DNA from: Clostridium sp.
GTDB lineage: Bacteria > Bacillota > Clostridia > Clostridiales > Clostridiaceae
NCBI GenBank assembly: GCA_029851835.1
Contig: JARKVD010000031.1
Coordinates: forward strand, 62,001-126,000
Length of the DNA: 64,000 nt
Direction of reading: 5' to 3'
Shown: positions 9,246 to 16,961 of the stretch, one piece after another
Numbering within the stretch: position 1 is the stretch's first letter
Layout: every line of letters begins with the position of its first letter
Program-made: the position numbers and the translations under genes
Notes under the pieces: model-generated
Database searches by the model: none
Told to the model about the DNA's origin: nothing
The model's input: the letters and a program-made list of their open reading frames with translations, nothing else

Positions 9246-9580
9246 CCCTCAATTCATTATTATTAACCTTAATTATATATCCTTTATTATCCATTTCAAC
9301 CTTTTTGTTCGATTTATTTTCATTAACCTGTTTCATTTAAAATACATACTTTAAACTATATATCTTTACTCTCTATAAAATTCATATTACTATGAATATA
9401 AATATAAAAACATCCTATAATTATAATGCATACATTTTTTATTTTATAAGTGAGAGACTAACTTTATGATTTATGTTCTCACACTTACTCTTTTAAAGCT
9501 CCTTCAGACAATTATACGTGGAGTTTCCTTAATTATTATTAAAGCATACTTATGCTAGCCTTCTATAAAGGAGTGATATT
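9246..9580. other. intergenic region between divergent genes, with repeat copy A
   Basis: This stretch of about 335 bases separates the BrkB-like gene and the nitrilase gene, which face away from each other. Apart from one copy of the dispersed repeat (9446-9532) and the AAGGAG ribosome binding site of the nitrilase gene, I see only AT-rich sequence with no clear ORF. Confidence 0.6.
9446..9532 (+). repeat. dispersed TWAA-flanked structured repeat, copy A
   Basis: It begins ATAAGTGAGAG and ends GAGTTTCCTTAA, like the other copies. Stem 1 is degenerate here (CTTTATGATTTATG); stem 2 keeps CTCC...GGAG. It lies about 50 bases before the nitrilase start, in the 5' region of that gene. Confidence 0.75.
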
Positions 9581-10384
9581 ATGAAAATAGGCTTAGTTCA
9601 AGATAATATCCTTTGGGAAAATAAACAATTCAATTTAAACTCTAGTAAAGAATATTTTAAAAGAGCAAAAAACATTAATATTGATTTACTTCTCTTCCCC
9701 GAACTTTCCTTTACAGGCTTTACCATGAACACAAAAAGATTTCAAGAGTCAGACTCATATACTATACACTACATGTCTAGTTTATGCAAAACCTATGGTA
9801 TTAATGTTGGTATAGGCTATATTCAGCAATGTGACAATACTGAAAAGGCAAAAAATAACTATGTGATAATTTCTAAGTCTGGTGATATCTTATGTAACTA
9901 CACAAAGATTCATCCCTTCTCTTTTTCTAATGAAGATAAATATTACACTAGTGGAAATGAAATTGTTTCATGTAATATTAATAATATTACAATCTCACCT
10001 TTTATATGCTATGACTTAAGATTTCCAGAAATATTTCAAATTGCTTCAAAAACAGCAAGTTTAATTACTGTAGCTGCCAACTGGCCTCGTGCTAGAGCCA
10101 CACAATGGATATCTCTATTAAAGGCTAGAGCAATTGAAAATCAATGTTATATTGCAGGTGTAAATAGAATTGGTATTGGAAATAATATTTCTTATAATGG
10201 AAATTCAATGATAATTAATCCTTTAGGCGAAGTCATTGCCTATGGGGAAGATGGCGTTGATGATATTATTGTAGGCGAAGTAATCCAAGAAGTAGTTAAT
10301 GAGACTCGCAACAAATTTAAATTTAAGCAAGATAGAAAAGAAGAATTATACTATCAACTAAATAATAAGGAAATCAATAGTTGA
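9581..10384 (+). CDS. carbon-nitrogen hydrolase (nitrilase superfamily)
   Basis: This cytosolic amidase-type hydrolase has 267 residues. The catalytic triad is complete: Glu41 in LLLFPELSFTGF, Lys109 in CNYTKIHPFSF and Cys143 in SPFICYDLRFPE. NWPRARATQWISLLKARAIE and the following CYIAGVNRIG are also typical. The pattern resembles omega-amidase/Nit2-like members, which hydrolyse alpha-ketoglutaramate, but substrate cannot be set from sequence alone. An AAAGGAG ribosome binding site precedes the ATG. The small winged-helix gene follows 80 bases downstream and may be co-transcribed. Confidence 0.9.
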   Translation: MKIGLVQDNILWENKQFNLNSSKEYFKRAKNINIDLLLFPELSFTGFTMNTKRFQESDSYTIHYMSSLCKTYGINVGIGYIQQCDNTEKAKNNYVIISKSGDILCNYTKIHPFSFSNEDKYYTSGNEIVSCNINNITISPFICYDLRFPEIFQIASKTASLITVAANWPRARATQWISLLKARAIENQCYIAGVNRIGIGNNISYNGNSMIINPLGEVIAYGEDGVDDIIVGEVIQEVVNETRNKFKFKQDRKEELYYQLNNKEINS

Positions 10385-10464
10385 ATTTTTCCATTGTGCA
10401 ATGTATAATACATTTAAGGATAAATATTATTAATTAACTATAATTATCAAAGAGAGGTGTTACC

Positions 10465-10635
10465 ATGATAGATAAAGTTTTAGAAATACTAAAAAATTCA
10501 TCTGAACCATTAAAAGCTGGAGAAATAGCTGAAAAGGCCGGAATAGACAAAAAAGAAGTAGATAAAGCTATAAAGACCCTTAAATCTGAAGATAAAATAG
10601 AATCTCCTAAGAGATGCTACTATAGCGCAAAATAA
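10465..10635 (+). CDS. 56-residue winged-helix DNA-binding-like protein
   Basis: This small ORF starts with an ATG nine bases after an AGAGAGG ribosome binding site and encodes [20 protein letters not shown], then [20 protein letters not shown], then [16 protein letters not shown]. The pattern of helix, turn, recognition-like helix and beta wing ([11 protein letters not shown]) is that of a minimal winged helix, close in length to MarR/Z-alpha type domains. No other domain is present. A clean terminator follows two bases after the stop. A DNA- or RNA-binding role is inferred from the fold only; targets are unknown. Confidence 0.8.
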   Translation: MIDKVLEILKNSSEPLKAGEIAEKAGIDKKEVDKAIKTLKSEDKIESPKRCYYSAK

Positions 10636-10636
10636 T

Positions 10637-10660
10637 AAAAGGCACATAAGTGCCTTTTTT
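10637..10660. terminator. intrinsic terminator between convergent genes
   Basis: AAAAGGCAC-ATAA-GTGCCTTTTTT forms a compact hairpin with a T-run. It follows the winged-helix gene, and its end touches the stop codon of the convergent DUF2500 gene. Confidence 0.92.
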
Positions 10661-11048
10661 AATTTCTCTTAAATTCTTTGAATCTAGTTCCTTGAAAGGT
10701 TAGCTTTCCCTTATCTCCTTCAACTAATATCCCATAATCTGTTCCGCTTACTCCAAGCTCAAACCTATCTCCACTATCAACTTGAAATGTAACATAGTAA
10801 AAGGTTGAATTAGCTGTGTGGTTCATGCCATCTACCACATTATTATGATGATGGGTTACAGATATTCTCTTAGCCACTACAATAACATCTACAGTTAGAA
10901 CTGGAGCATGGTTATTTTTATTTCAAGTTCCTAATCCTCTAACTAAATTTATAATTACCACACATAGGATAATGAGAAACACAATCATAAATATAAACGG
11001 AAATACATCAAACATAAAGTTAATTCCAAATCCGCCATTGTAATTCAT
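10659..11048 (-). pseudogene. DUF2500 family protein gene interrupted by in-frame TGA
   Basis: The full frame runs from an ATG at 11048, with a perfect GGAGGAG ribosome binding site, to the stop at 10659: 130 codons with no frameshift. One in-frame TGA stands at codon 42 (10923-10925). The N-terminus MNYNGGFGINFMFDVFPFIF begins a membrane anchor, and after the TGA come NKNNHAPVLTVDV and the DUF2500 core with HHHNN, STFYYVTFQVDSGDRFELGV and GILVEGDKGKLTFQGTRF. In DUF2500 proteins a Trp is expected where the TGA stands (xxWxKNNxxP), so a TGG to TGA change is the simplest explanation. The rest of the frame shows no other decay, which suggests a recent mutation, a sequencing error or readthrough. 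Without readthrough the DUF2500 core lacks its anchor and has no own ribosome binding site. Confidence 0.85.
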
Positions 11049-11194
11049 AATTACTCCTCCAACACATTATTAATTATATATATTCTTTATAATTTATAAT
11101 TATACTACGCTTGAGTATTCCATTCATCTATGGCTTACTAATGTGAACTTTTTTCTGTACTTAAACATTAAAATTCTTATTACCCAACACACTT

Positions 11195-12187
11195 CTATTC
11201 TAAAAGATAATTAAATATTACATCACATCCCTCTTGTATATCCTTATAATTAACTACTTCCATATTAGTGTTTTTATATCTTACTGGATAAACCATAGTT
11301 CCTGTCTTGATGCCAGTTCCTTCTTTATGAATAGTTCTTCCATCACTATGCTCTTCTCCAAAAATAAAGGCTGGCCTCTTTCCTAGCTTCTCATACACCC
11401 TCTCAAGCTGTGACTTAACTTCATGATGAATAATCATAGTCTTGTCCATGAATTTTATAGCAGTACCTTTCCCTAAGCTTAACTTTCCACTAGCACCTAA
11501 ACTATCCCCTGAAGCCTCACCATCTACAACTAAAGCATACATTGGATTAATAGTATAGGCTGCTGCTCTTGCTCCTCTTCCATCTAATACCTTTTGAGTA
11601 GAGAATACAAAGAATAGTTCCTTATCTAAGGATTCTAAAGTCTCTTTCTCTCCATGAAGTCTTTCCATAGCCTTTAATACCATATAGCATCCAGCTCTAT
11701 TATCTAAAAATGGAGCAATGATATTTTTCTCCTCTTCAATAATATTAGATGCAATTACACATACATCCCCTTCTTGTACAAGCTCAATGGCTTCTTCTTT
11801 GCTATCCACTCCCATATCAATGTACATATCCTCTAGAGTGCCATTCTTTTTAGAAATACAAATTCTTCCTGAATTCCCATTTTCAAATTCCACTAAATTA
11901 TTTACGAAGCTTGTTTCATCAAATTCTCCTACTTTACCTACTCTTAGGAAGCCGCTTTCTTCAATGTATAGTACTATAAAACCCATAGTATCCATATGAG
12001 AAACAACCATTGTTCTTTTTTCCTCTGGCTGATTTTTCTTTCCCATGGTAGCAATAACATTTCCCATTTTATCTACTTTATTTTCTATTCCTAAGGAATT
12101 TAAATGTTCTATTATAACGCTTCTAACTTCACTTTCATGACCGCTAACCCCAAAAGCTCCTACTAAATCTTCAAATAATTTATTCAT
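11195..12187 (-). CDS. M42 peptidase-like protein, catalytic residues lost
   Basis: This 330-residue protein keeps the M42 (PepA/TET aminopeptidase) fold and the first metal ligands: His64 and Asp66 in VVSHMDTMG, and Asp162 in APFLDNRAGC. The segment that should read QEEVGxRGA reads STQKVLDGRGAR, so the catalytic Glu and the neighbouring metal-ligand Glu are Lys199 and Val200. The C-terminal ligand His of the YxHSSV motif is Asn306 (PVRYKNTNMEVV). It is therefore probably inactive or has a changed activity. It is the third gene of an M42 operon whose two other members keep all these residues. M42 enzymes form dodecamers, so a structural or regulatory subunit is one possible role. Confidence 0.85.
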   Translation of the reverse strand: MNKLFEDLVGAFGVSGHESEVRSVIIEHLNSLGIENKVDKMGNVIATMGKKNQPEEKRTMVVSHMDTMGFIVLYIEESGFLRVGKVGEFDETSFVNNLVEFENGNSGRICISKKNGTLEDMYIDMGVDSKEEAIELVQEGDVCVIASNIIEEEKNIIAPFLDNRAGCYMVLKAMERLHGEKETLESLDKELFFVFSTQKVLDGRGARAAAYTINPMYALVVDGEASGDSLGASGKLSLGKGTAIKFMDKTMIIHHEVKSQLERVYEKLGKRPAFIFGEEHSDGRTIHKEGTGIKTGTMVYPVRYKNTNMEVVNYKDIQEGCDVIFNYLLE

Positions 12188-12221
12188 AATTTACCTCCAC
12201 ATTTATTTAATCAAGTTCCAC

Positions 12222-13250
12222 TTACAGAGTTTTTAAATACGCCACAAGCAGCTTAACTGTATTTGTTACATCTGACTTTGATGCCACTGATACTGAAGAA
12301 TGAATATATCTGCAAGGTACTGAAAGAGTTGTAATCTTAGCCCCTTCTCCAGTTCCATGGAAGGTAGCTGCATCATTTCCTCCTGCAATAGCCTTTCTTC
12401 TTTGATAAGGAATTCCAAGATCATCCCCTAAATTCATAATATCCTGTGCTATATCTGCATCAAAAATGCTAGTTCTATCCATAATTGATATGGCTGGCCC
12501 TTTACCAACCTCTGTTGCACTTAAATGCTTTGGAATATTTGGCATATCAGCACAGATTGTTCCTTCTAAAGCTATACCAATATCCCCCTTAACATTTAAT
12601 GAACCGATAAAGGCACCTCTTTCTCCAACCTCTTCCTGCACTGCAAAAACTCCATATATATCAGCATTATAATTCTCCCTTAATGCCTCCATTAGGATTA
12701 AACATCCCATCCTGTCATCAAAGGCCTTTCCCTTAACTAATCCTTCTCCGAATTCATCATATTCTGTATCGAACACTACATACTCACCTAGTTCAATTAG
12801 CTTCTCTGCCTCAACTCTTGAATAAGCTCCAATATCAATACAGCAGTCATCGTAAGTTAAGCCCTTTTCCCTTTCAGCCTTTCCTTGAAGATGTATAGGC
12901 TTTGCTCCTATAACTCCCGGAATCTTGCCGGATCCTATAAGGACAGTCTTAGACGGAATTATCTTAGCATTTATTCCACCTAAAGCTCTAAATCTTAATG
13001 TTCCGTCATCATTATATCCCGTTATAATAAACCCAACCTCGTCCATGTGGGCATCAATTATAACTCTTTTACCATTACCTTTTTTATGAGCAATTATATT
13101 TCCCATTCTATCTACAAAAACTTCATCTACAAAAGGTGCTATCTTTTCTTTTATAAAGCTTCTAACTTCACCTTCATAGCCAGAAGGTCCATCTAAAGAA
13201 GTTAATTTATCTAAAAGTCCACCTTTTTTAAGACTCTCTTCTAAAAACAT
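12222..13250 (-). CDS. M42 family aminopeptidase
   Basis: This is a cytosolic dinuclear-metal aminopeptidase of the PepA/TET type, 342 residues. The metal and catalytic motifs are intact: IIDAHMDEVGFI, KAFDDRMGCLIL, FAVQEEVGERGAF, the acidic site in ALEGTICADMP and CRYIHSSVSV at the C-terminus. It is the middle gene of the three-gene operon and overlaps the preceding M42 gene by 10 bases. Its GGAGGAG ribosome binding site lies inside that gene's end. It likely trims peptides released by the proteasome-like or Clp proteases or imported from outside; the exact specificity is unknown. Confidence 0.93.
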   Translation of the reverse strand: MFLEESLKKGGLLDKLTSLDGPSGYEGEVRSFIKEKIAPFVDEVFVDRMGNIIAHKKGNGKRVIIDAHMDEVGFIITGYNDDGTLRFRALGGINAKIIPSKTVLIGSGKIPGVIGAKPIHLQGKAEREKGLTYDDCCIDIGAYSRVEAEKLIELGEYVVFDTEYDEFGEGLVKGKAFDDRMGCLILMEALRENYNADIYGVFAVQEEVGERGAFIGSLNVKGDIGIALEGTICADMPNIPKHLSATEVGKGPAISIMDRTSIFDADIAQDIMNLGDDLGIPYQRRKAIAGGNDAATFHGTGEGAKITTLSVPCRYIHSSVSVASKSDVTNTVKLLVAYLKTL

Positions 13251-14281
13251 ATTAACTCCTCCAATTCTTCCCCTTTAATATTTTCTATAAGCTTAGCCAT
13301 CATATATCCAACATTTTTAATGTCATCCATATTCACAGTTTCCACTGAAGTGTGCATATATTTTATCGGAATAGAAATAAGCAGTGTGGCTACTCCATTA
13401 CCTGAAACCTGTATATCCCAAGCATCAGTTCCAGTATTTCCAGCCTCAACTTCCACTTGATAAGGTATTGAGTACTCCTTACATATTTTCACTAAATATT
13501 TTCTTACCTTTGGATGAATATTCGGTCCAATACATATAACTCCACCATTGCCAAGCTTTGTATCTCCTTCTTTTAATCCATACCTTCCACAATCAAAGGT
13601 TACATCTACAGCAATTCCTATATCTGGGTTAATTTCATTGGTAGCAGTTTTAGCCCCTCTATGTCCAACCTCTTCTTGAGCTGAACACACAAAGTAAACA
13701 TCTAAATCATGGTTTACACTTCTAAGCTCTTTAGCACATCTATACAGAGCCACAACGCCACTTCTGTCATCTACAGTTTTTACGCTCACATTGTTATTTA
13801 AAAGCTCTTTATAATTTCCTTTAATTGTTATAAAATCTCCTGGTCTAACAAGACTCTCTAAAGACTCCCTTGAATATCCAGTATCAATAAGCAATGAATC
13901 AATAGTTACAGCCTTTTCTCTATCCTCTTCTGTCATTAAATGAGGAGGCTTAATTCCTATAATTCCAAGTAGCTGCTCCTTACCATGAATTATTACTTCC
14001 TTAGACACTAAAGTCTTTGGATCAATGCCATTGCCTTTAAATTCTAAAAAGCCATTTTCCTTTATATCCGTTACCACCATAAATACCTCATCTAAATGAG
14101 CCATTAACATGATTTTTCCTTTTCCCTTACCTTCCTTATGCACAATAAGGTTATTTAAATTATCTACAGTAACTTGTCCAAATTCAGAAAACACCTTCGT
14201 AACATATTCATGTAGCCAATGCTCTCTTCCACTTGGTCCATGGGCCATACAAAGATTCTTAAGTAATTCCTTATCCTCCAT
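13241..14281 (-). CDS. M42 family aminopeptidase
   Basis: This is the first gene of the M42 operon, 346 residues. The full set of ligands is visible: LMAHLDEVFMV, KTVDDRSGVVAL, CSAQEEVGHRGAK, AVDVTFDCGRYG and IKYMHTSVETV. It differs clearly from its downstream neighbour, so the three genes are old paralogs and not a recent duplication. Two active and one inactive-looking subunits made from one mRNA suggest a mixed oligomer, which is an inference. The start is an ATG about nine bases after GGAGG. Confidence 0.93.
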   Translation of the reverse strand: MEDKELLKNLCMAHGPSGREHWLHEYVTKVFSEFGQVTVDNLNNLIVHKEGKGKGKIMLMAHLDEVFMVVTDIKENGFLEFKGNGIDPKTLVSKEVIIHGKEQLLGIIGIKPPHLMTEEDREKAVTIDSLLIDTGYSRESLESLVRPGDFITIKGNYKELLNNNVSVKTVDDRSGVVALYRCAKELRSVNHDLDVYFVCSAQEEVGHRGAKTATNEINPDIGIAVDVTFDCGRYGLKEGDTKLGNGGVICIGPNIHPKVRKYLVKICKEYSIPYQVEVEAGNTGTDAWDIQVSGNGVATLLISIPIKYMHTSVETVNMDDIKNVGYMMAKLIENIKGEELEELICF

Positions 14282-14421
14282 AGCCTTCAGCCTCCATCCT
14301 TACAAATATTTCATTATGATAAAATTATATCCTATTAATATTTTAAATTAAAGTAAGTGACATAAAATAAACTGAATTATCTTTCTCTTTACACTTGATA
14401 GTTTCTGTAAATTTTCATATG

Positions 14422-14444
14422 ATTTAACTATAAAATAGTTAAAT
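14422..14444. promoter_or_regulatory. perfect 10-bp palindrome upstream of ferredoxin-like gene
   Basis: ATTTAACTAT-AAA-ATAGTTAAAT is an exact inverted repeat with a 3-base centre, about 40 bases before the start at 14486. Position and symmetry fit a repressor operator or a promoter-proximal hairpin; the binding protein is unknown. Confidence 0.5.
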
Positions 14445-14485
14445 TTGTTCAAATATACTTTAAAATTTAACCAGAGGTGATAAGA

Positions 14486-15070
14486 ATGAAAACGTTAACT
14501 AAACTTCCTCCAATAGATATACAATCTATTGAAATAAAAATTCAAGGGTTCCTATATACTGATAGAGAAAGAATATTTAAGAAAGCTACCCTTCCAGAGC
14601 CTAGTATAAAATACACTGATGAGGACTTAATTATTCTTTCTTCATCAATAGAAACTTATGAAGCTTTATTTGAAAACTCAATAGGAATACTAACTTCCTC
14701 CCATGTTAAGCTTAATGATAGAAAATGCATAGCCTGCCAACGCTGCACAAAATTTTGTCCGAGCCATGCTCTAGAGAAGATAGGAGTAGACTTAGTTTTG
14801 CATGAAGATAGATGCATTAGATGCGGAAACTGTGTTGGAAACTGTCCATTTCTAGCTTTAGAAGCTCCAGAAACCGGCCTTGGTGTATATATAAAAAATA
14901 TTGCTTCCGACAAACCCCATATGCTTCCTGTACTTTACAAAGCAGATGAACTTGAAAAGGTGTTAGCTAAAATTTATGCTTTCTTCAAGGAAAATAAAAC
15001 TGGTGATGAAGATTTATGTGAAGTTGTTGAAAGAGTTGGATTTGAAAAATTTCTACAATACTTAAGTTAA
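14486..15070 (+). CDS. 4Fe-4S dicluster (ferredoxin-like) protein
   Basis: This 194-residue protein carries two complete 4Fe-4S motifs in its middle: CIACQRCTKFCPSHAL and CIRCGNCVGNCPFLAL. About 75 residues precede and 75 follow the ferredoxin core, with no membrane segment. It probably passes electrons to a partner enzyme, but no oxidoreductase gene is next to it. I choose the ATG at 14486 (MKTLTKLPPID) because AGAGGTG lies at the proper distance; a GTG three codons upstream overlaps that site. It is a single-gene unit ending in a strong terminator. Confidence 0.85.
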   Translation: MKTLTKLPPIDIQSIEIKIQGFLYTDRERIFKKATLPEPSIKYTDEDLIILSSSIETYEALFENSIGILTSSHVKLNDRKCIACQRCTKFCPSHALEKIGVDLVLHEDRCIRCGNCVGNCPFLALEAPETGLGVYIKNIASDKPHMLPVLYKADELEKVLAKIYAFFKENKTGDEDLCEVVERVGFEKFLQYLS

Positions 15071-15072
15071 CA

Positions 15073-15105
15073 AAAGGGTCCGTGGTTTAACGCCACTGAC
15101 CCTTT
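15073..15105. terminator. intrinsic terminator between convergent genes
   Basis: AAAGGGTC-C-GTGG pairs with CCAC-T-GACCCTTT around a 7-base loop. It follows the ferredoxin-like gene and overlaps the end of the convergent 533-aa gene. Confidence 0.88.
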
Positions 15106-16705
15106 AATAATCTGAATAACTTGCATTATTTTTAAAGAACTTTATCTCTTTCTCAAGTTGCTCTATGCTTCTTCCCACCATGCCATTAAAACAGTTAAAT
15201 ACAGTAATAAACCTGCTATTTAATATGCTCCATAAATTAGACTTCAACTCAGTTATACTTCTATGAATTATTATTTTTTCATCTTTGAAAAAATTATTCA
15301 TATGGTCTTTTATTTCAAAACATTCTAAAGAAGAATTAAACTTTTCTACCGTCTTCTCTATTTCTTCACTTAATCCTACACACCCTCTTTTTATTTCCTT
15401 CAATTCTTGATTTTTATTGGCTTTTAAATCATAGCTGGCATATATATCATTCAATAGTCTCTGGAGTTGAACCACCACTGAAGGTTCATAAATATTAAAG
15501 TTCCCCATATAGGTTATTGGCTTAAAAACATATAGCTTTTCAATTCTATCAATTCTATTTTTCAACATCATAAGAATAATCTTATGGTATATATGAATAA
15601 AATCCTTTAATAATCCCATGACCATGTTAACTAAAATAAAATTCCCTTTAATTTTGTAAGCTTCAATTAGATTTTTTAAATCATTAGAAAACTTTACATC
15701 ATATATTCCTAAATAGAACTCACAATTAAATACATTGTTAAAAACAGCTTCAGCCTCCTGCTCTATAATTCTAAAACACTCCACCCCAATGGCTCTTACA
15801 AGCTGGAGATATTTAAGTTCCGCTTCTATCACTGCTCCACACCTTTTATAAAGACTTTCCTTTGTTATTAACTTATTATTATAACTACAACCTATAGTTT
15901 TTCCCCCTAAATCTATAGTTAAAATGTAATATTTATTTAGTTCCTCCTTATACCTGTTAATTATCAAATCTATCTTTTCTTCAGTGACCTTGTTTATCTG
16001 TTCATAGATTTTCTTAGCCAGCTTTTCTTCAATTATCACCTTAATTTTTCCCTGCAAATCATCAAATTTTCTTAAAATAGCTTCCCTCACTAACTTCACT
16101 TCATCATAAAAAACATTTAAAGCTATTGAGGCTTCATTAATTATGAAGTATTTTAAATCATCCTTTTCAATTAAAATACTTCTATTAAAGACTTTGATAA
16201 CCTTATTCAAGTCAAGATGTACCTCACTTCTTACTACTTCAATAACTTCTTTTATATACTTTATATTAAAATTCTGTATTGCTTCTTTAAACTGTTTAAT
16301 GATATAAGAACTTACCCCCTCAATACCGCCATTTTTTTCCACAAAGGTTGCAATCTCTAAATTCCATGAATCTAAAAATAAACCATACCCCTCAAGAAAA
16401 AACTTCTCCATTCCATGGATTATATAATCAAACTCCTCTGCTTTAATTTCATTAATCATAAGTTGTGATTTATTATTTTTAAAAACTAATATATTATCAA
16501 ATAACTCTATCCATTGTTTTTTATACTTTTCAATTATATTAACTCCATAATCAATGATAAGGTGCTTATTATTTAACTCCCTATCCTTTAAATCAAAATA
16601 ACTTTTGTAAAGCTCCAAAATACCTTCTACAATTCCTAAGGCATCTTTATATAAATTAATGTCATTATTTAATGAGTCAAATACATCTTTTTTATTTATC
16701 CCCAT
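15104..16705 (-). CDS. unrecognised 533-residue helical protein
   Basis: I do not recognise this protein. It is rich in Lys, Glu, Ile, Asn and Leu, has no signal peptide or membrane segment, and looks mostly alpha-helical, with long stretches of heptad-like spacing (for example KKIYEQINKVTEEKIDLI). One less helical patch lies near residue 263 (ILTIDLGGKTIGCSYNN). Its ATG at 16705 is preceded by a weak site (GGAGTGATGTAC). It stands alone between the ferredoxin-like gene and addA. The length and unbroken frame support a real gene; a cytoskeletal, chaperone or phage-defence role would be guesswork. Confidence 0.7.
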   Translation of the reverse strand: MGINKKDVFDSLNNDINLYKDALGIVEGILELYKSYFDLKDRELNNKHLIIDYGVNIIEKYKKQWIELFDNILVFKNNKSQLMINEIKAEEFDYIIHGMEKFFLEGYGLFLDSWNLEIATFVEKNGGIEGVSSYIIKQFKEAIQNFNIKYIKEVIEVVRSEVHLDLNKVIKVFNRSILIEKDDLKYFIINEASIALNVFYDEVKLVREAILRKFDDLQGKIKVIIEEKLAKKIYEQINKVTEEKIDLIINRYKEELNKYYILTIDLGGKTIGCSYNNKLITKESLYKRCGAVIEAELKYLQLVRAIGVECFRIIEQEAEAVFNNVFNCEFYLGIYDVKFSNDLKNLIEAYKIKGNFILVNMVMGLLKDFIHIYHKIILMMLKNRIDRIEKLYVFKPITYMGNFNIYEPSVVVQLQRLLNDIYASYDLKANKNQELKEIKRGCVGLSEEIEKTVEKFNSSLECFEIKDHMNNFFKDEKIIIHRSITELKSNLWSILNSRFITVFNCFNGMVGRSIEQLEKEIKFFKNNASYSDY

Positions 16706-16910
16706 AAGTACATCACTCCATTATTCACTTGTTCCCCACAATGAACCAAGAAAAACTTTTCTTACCCTCCATATTCTACATATATAAAAAATCCCCTTTA
16801 GTGATGCTTAAGAGATTATCGACATTAAATTTTAAGTAATTAAAAAGGTATTATTAACATGAACCATAATTCTTACGGGATAGCCTTCATTCCGCCAAGT
16901 AAAATAAAGA

Positions 16911-16950
16911 AATCCAAGAAAATCTTCATCTTGAGATCTTCTTGGACTTT
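16911..16950 (-). terminator. intrinsic terminator after addA
   Basis: AATCCAAGAAAATCTTC pairs with GAAGATCTTCTTGGACTT with few mismatches (strand as given). A T-rich stretch follows on the minus strand. Confidence 0.8.
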
Positions 16951-16961
16951 TAATTGCTTAA

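Noticed and set aside
10923-10925. TGA in the DUF2500 gene as a selenocysteine codon
   Set aside because: The position aligns with Trp in related proteins, not Cys, and I see no stable SECIS-like hairpin directly after it.
11049-11194. Possible ninth repeat copy near 11110-11175
   Set aside because: It has scattered GTGAAC and TTTAAG words but neither stem nor the end GTTTCCTTAA.
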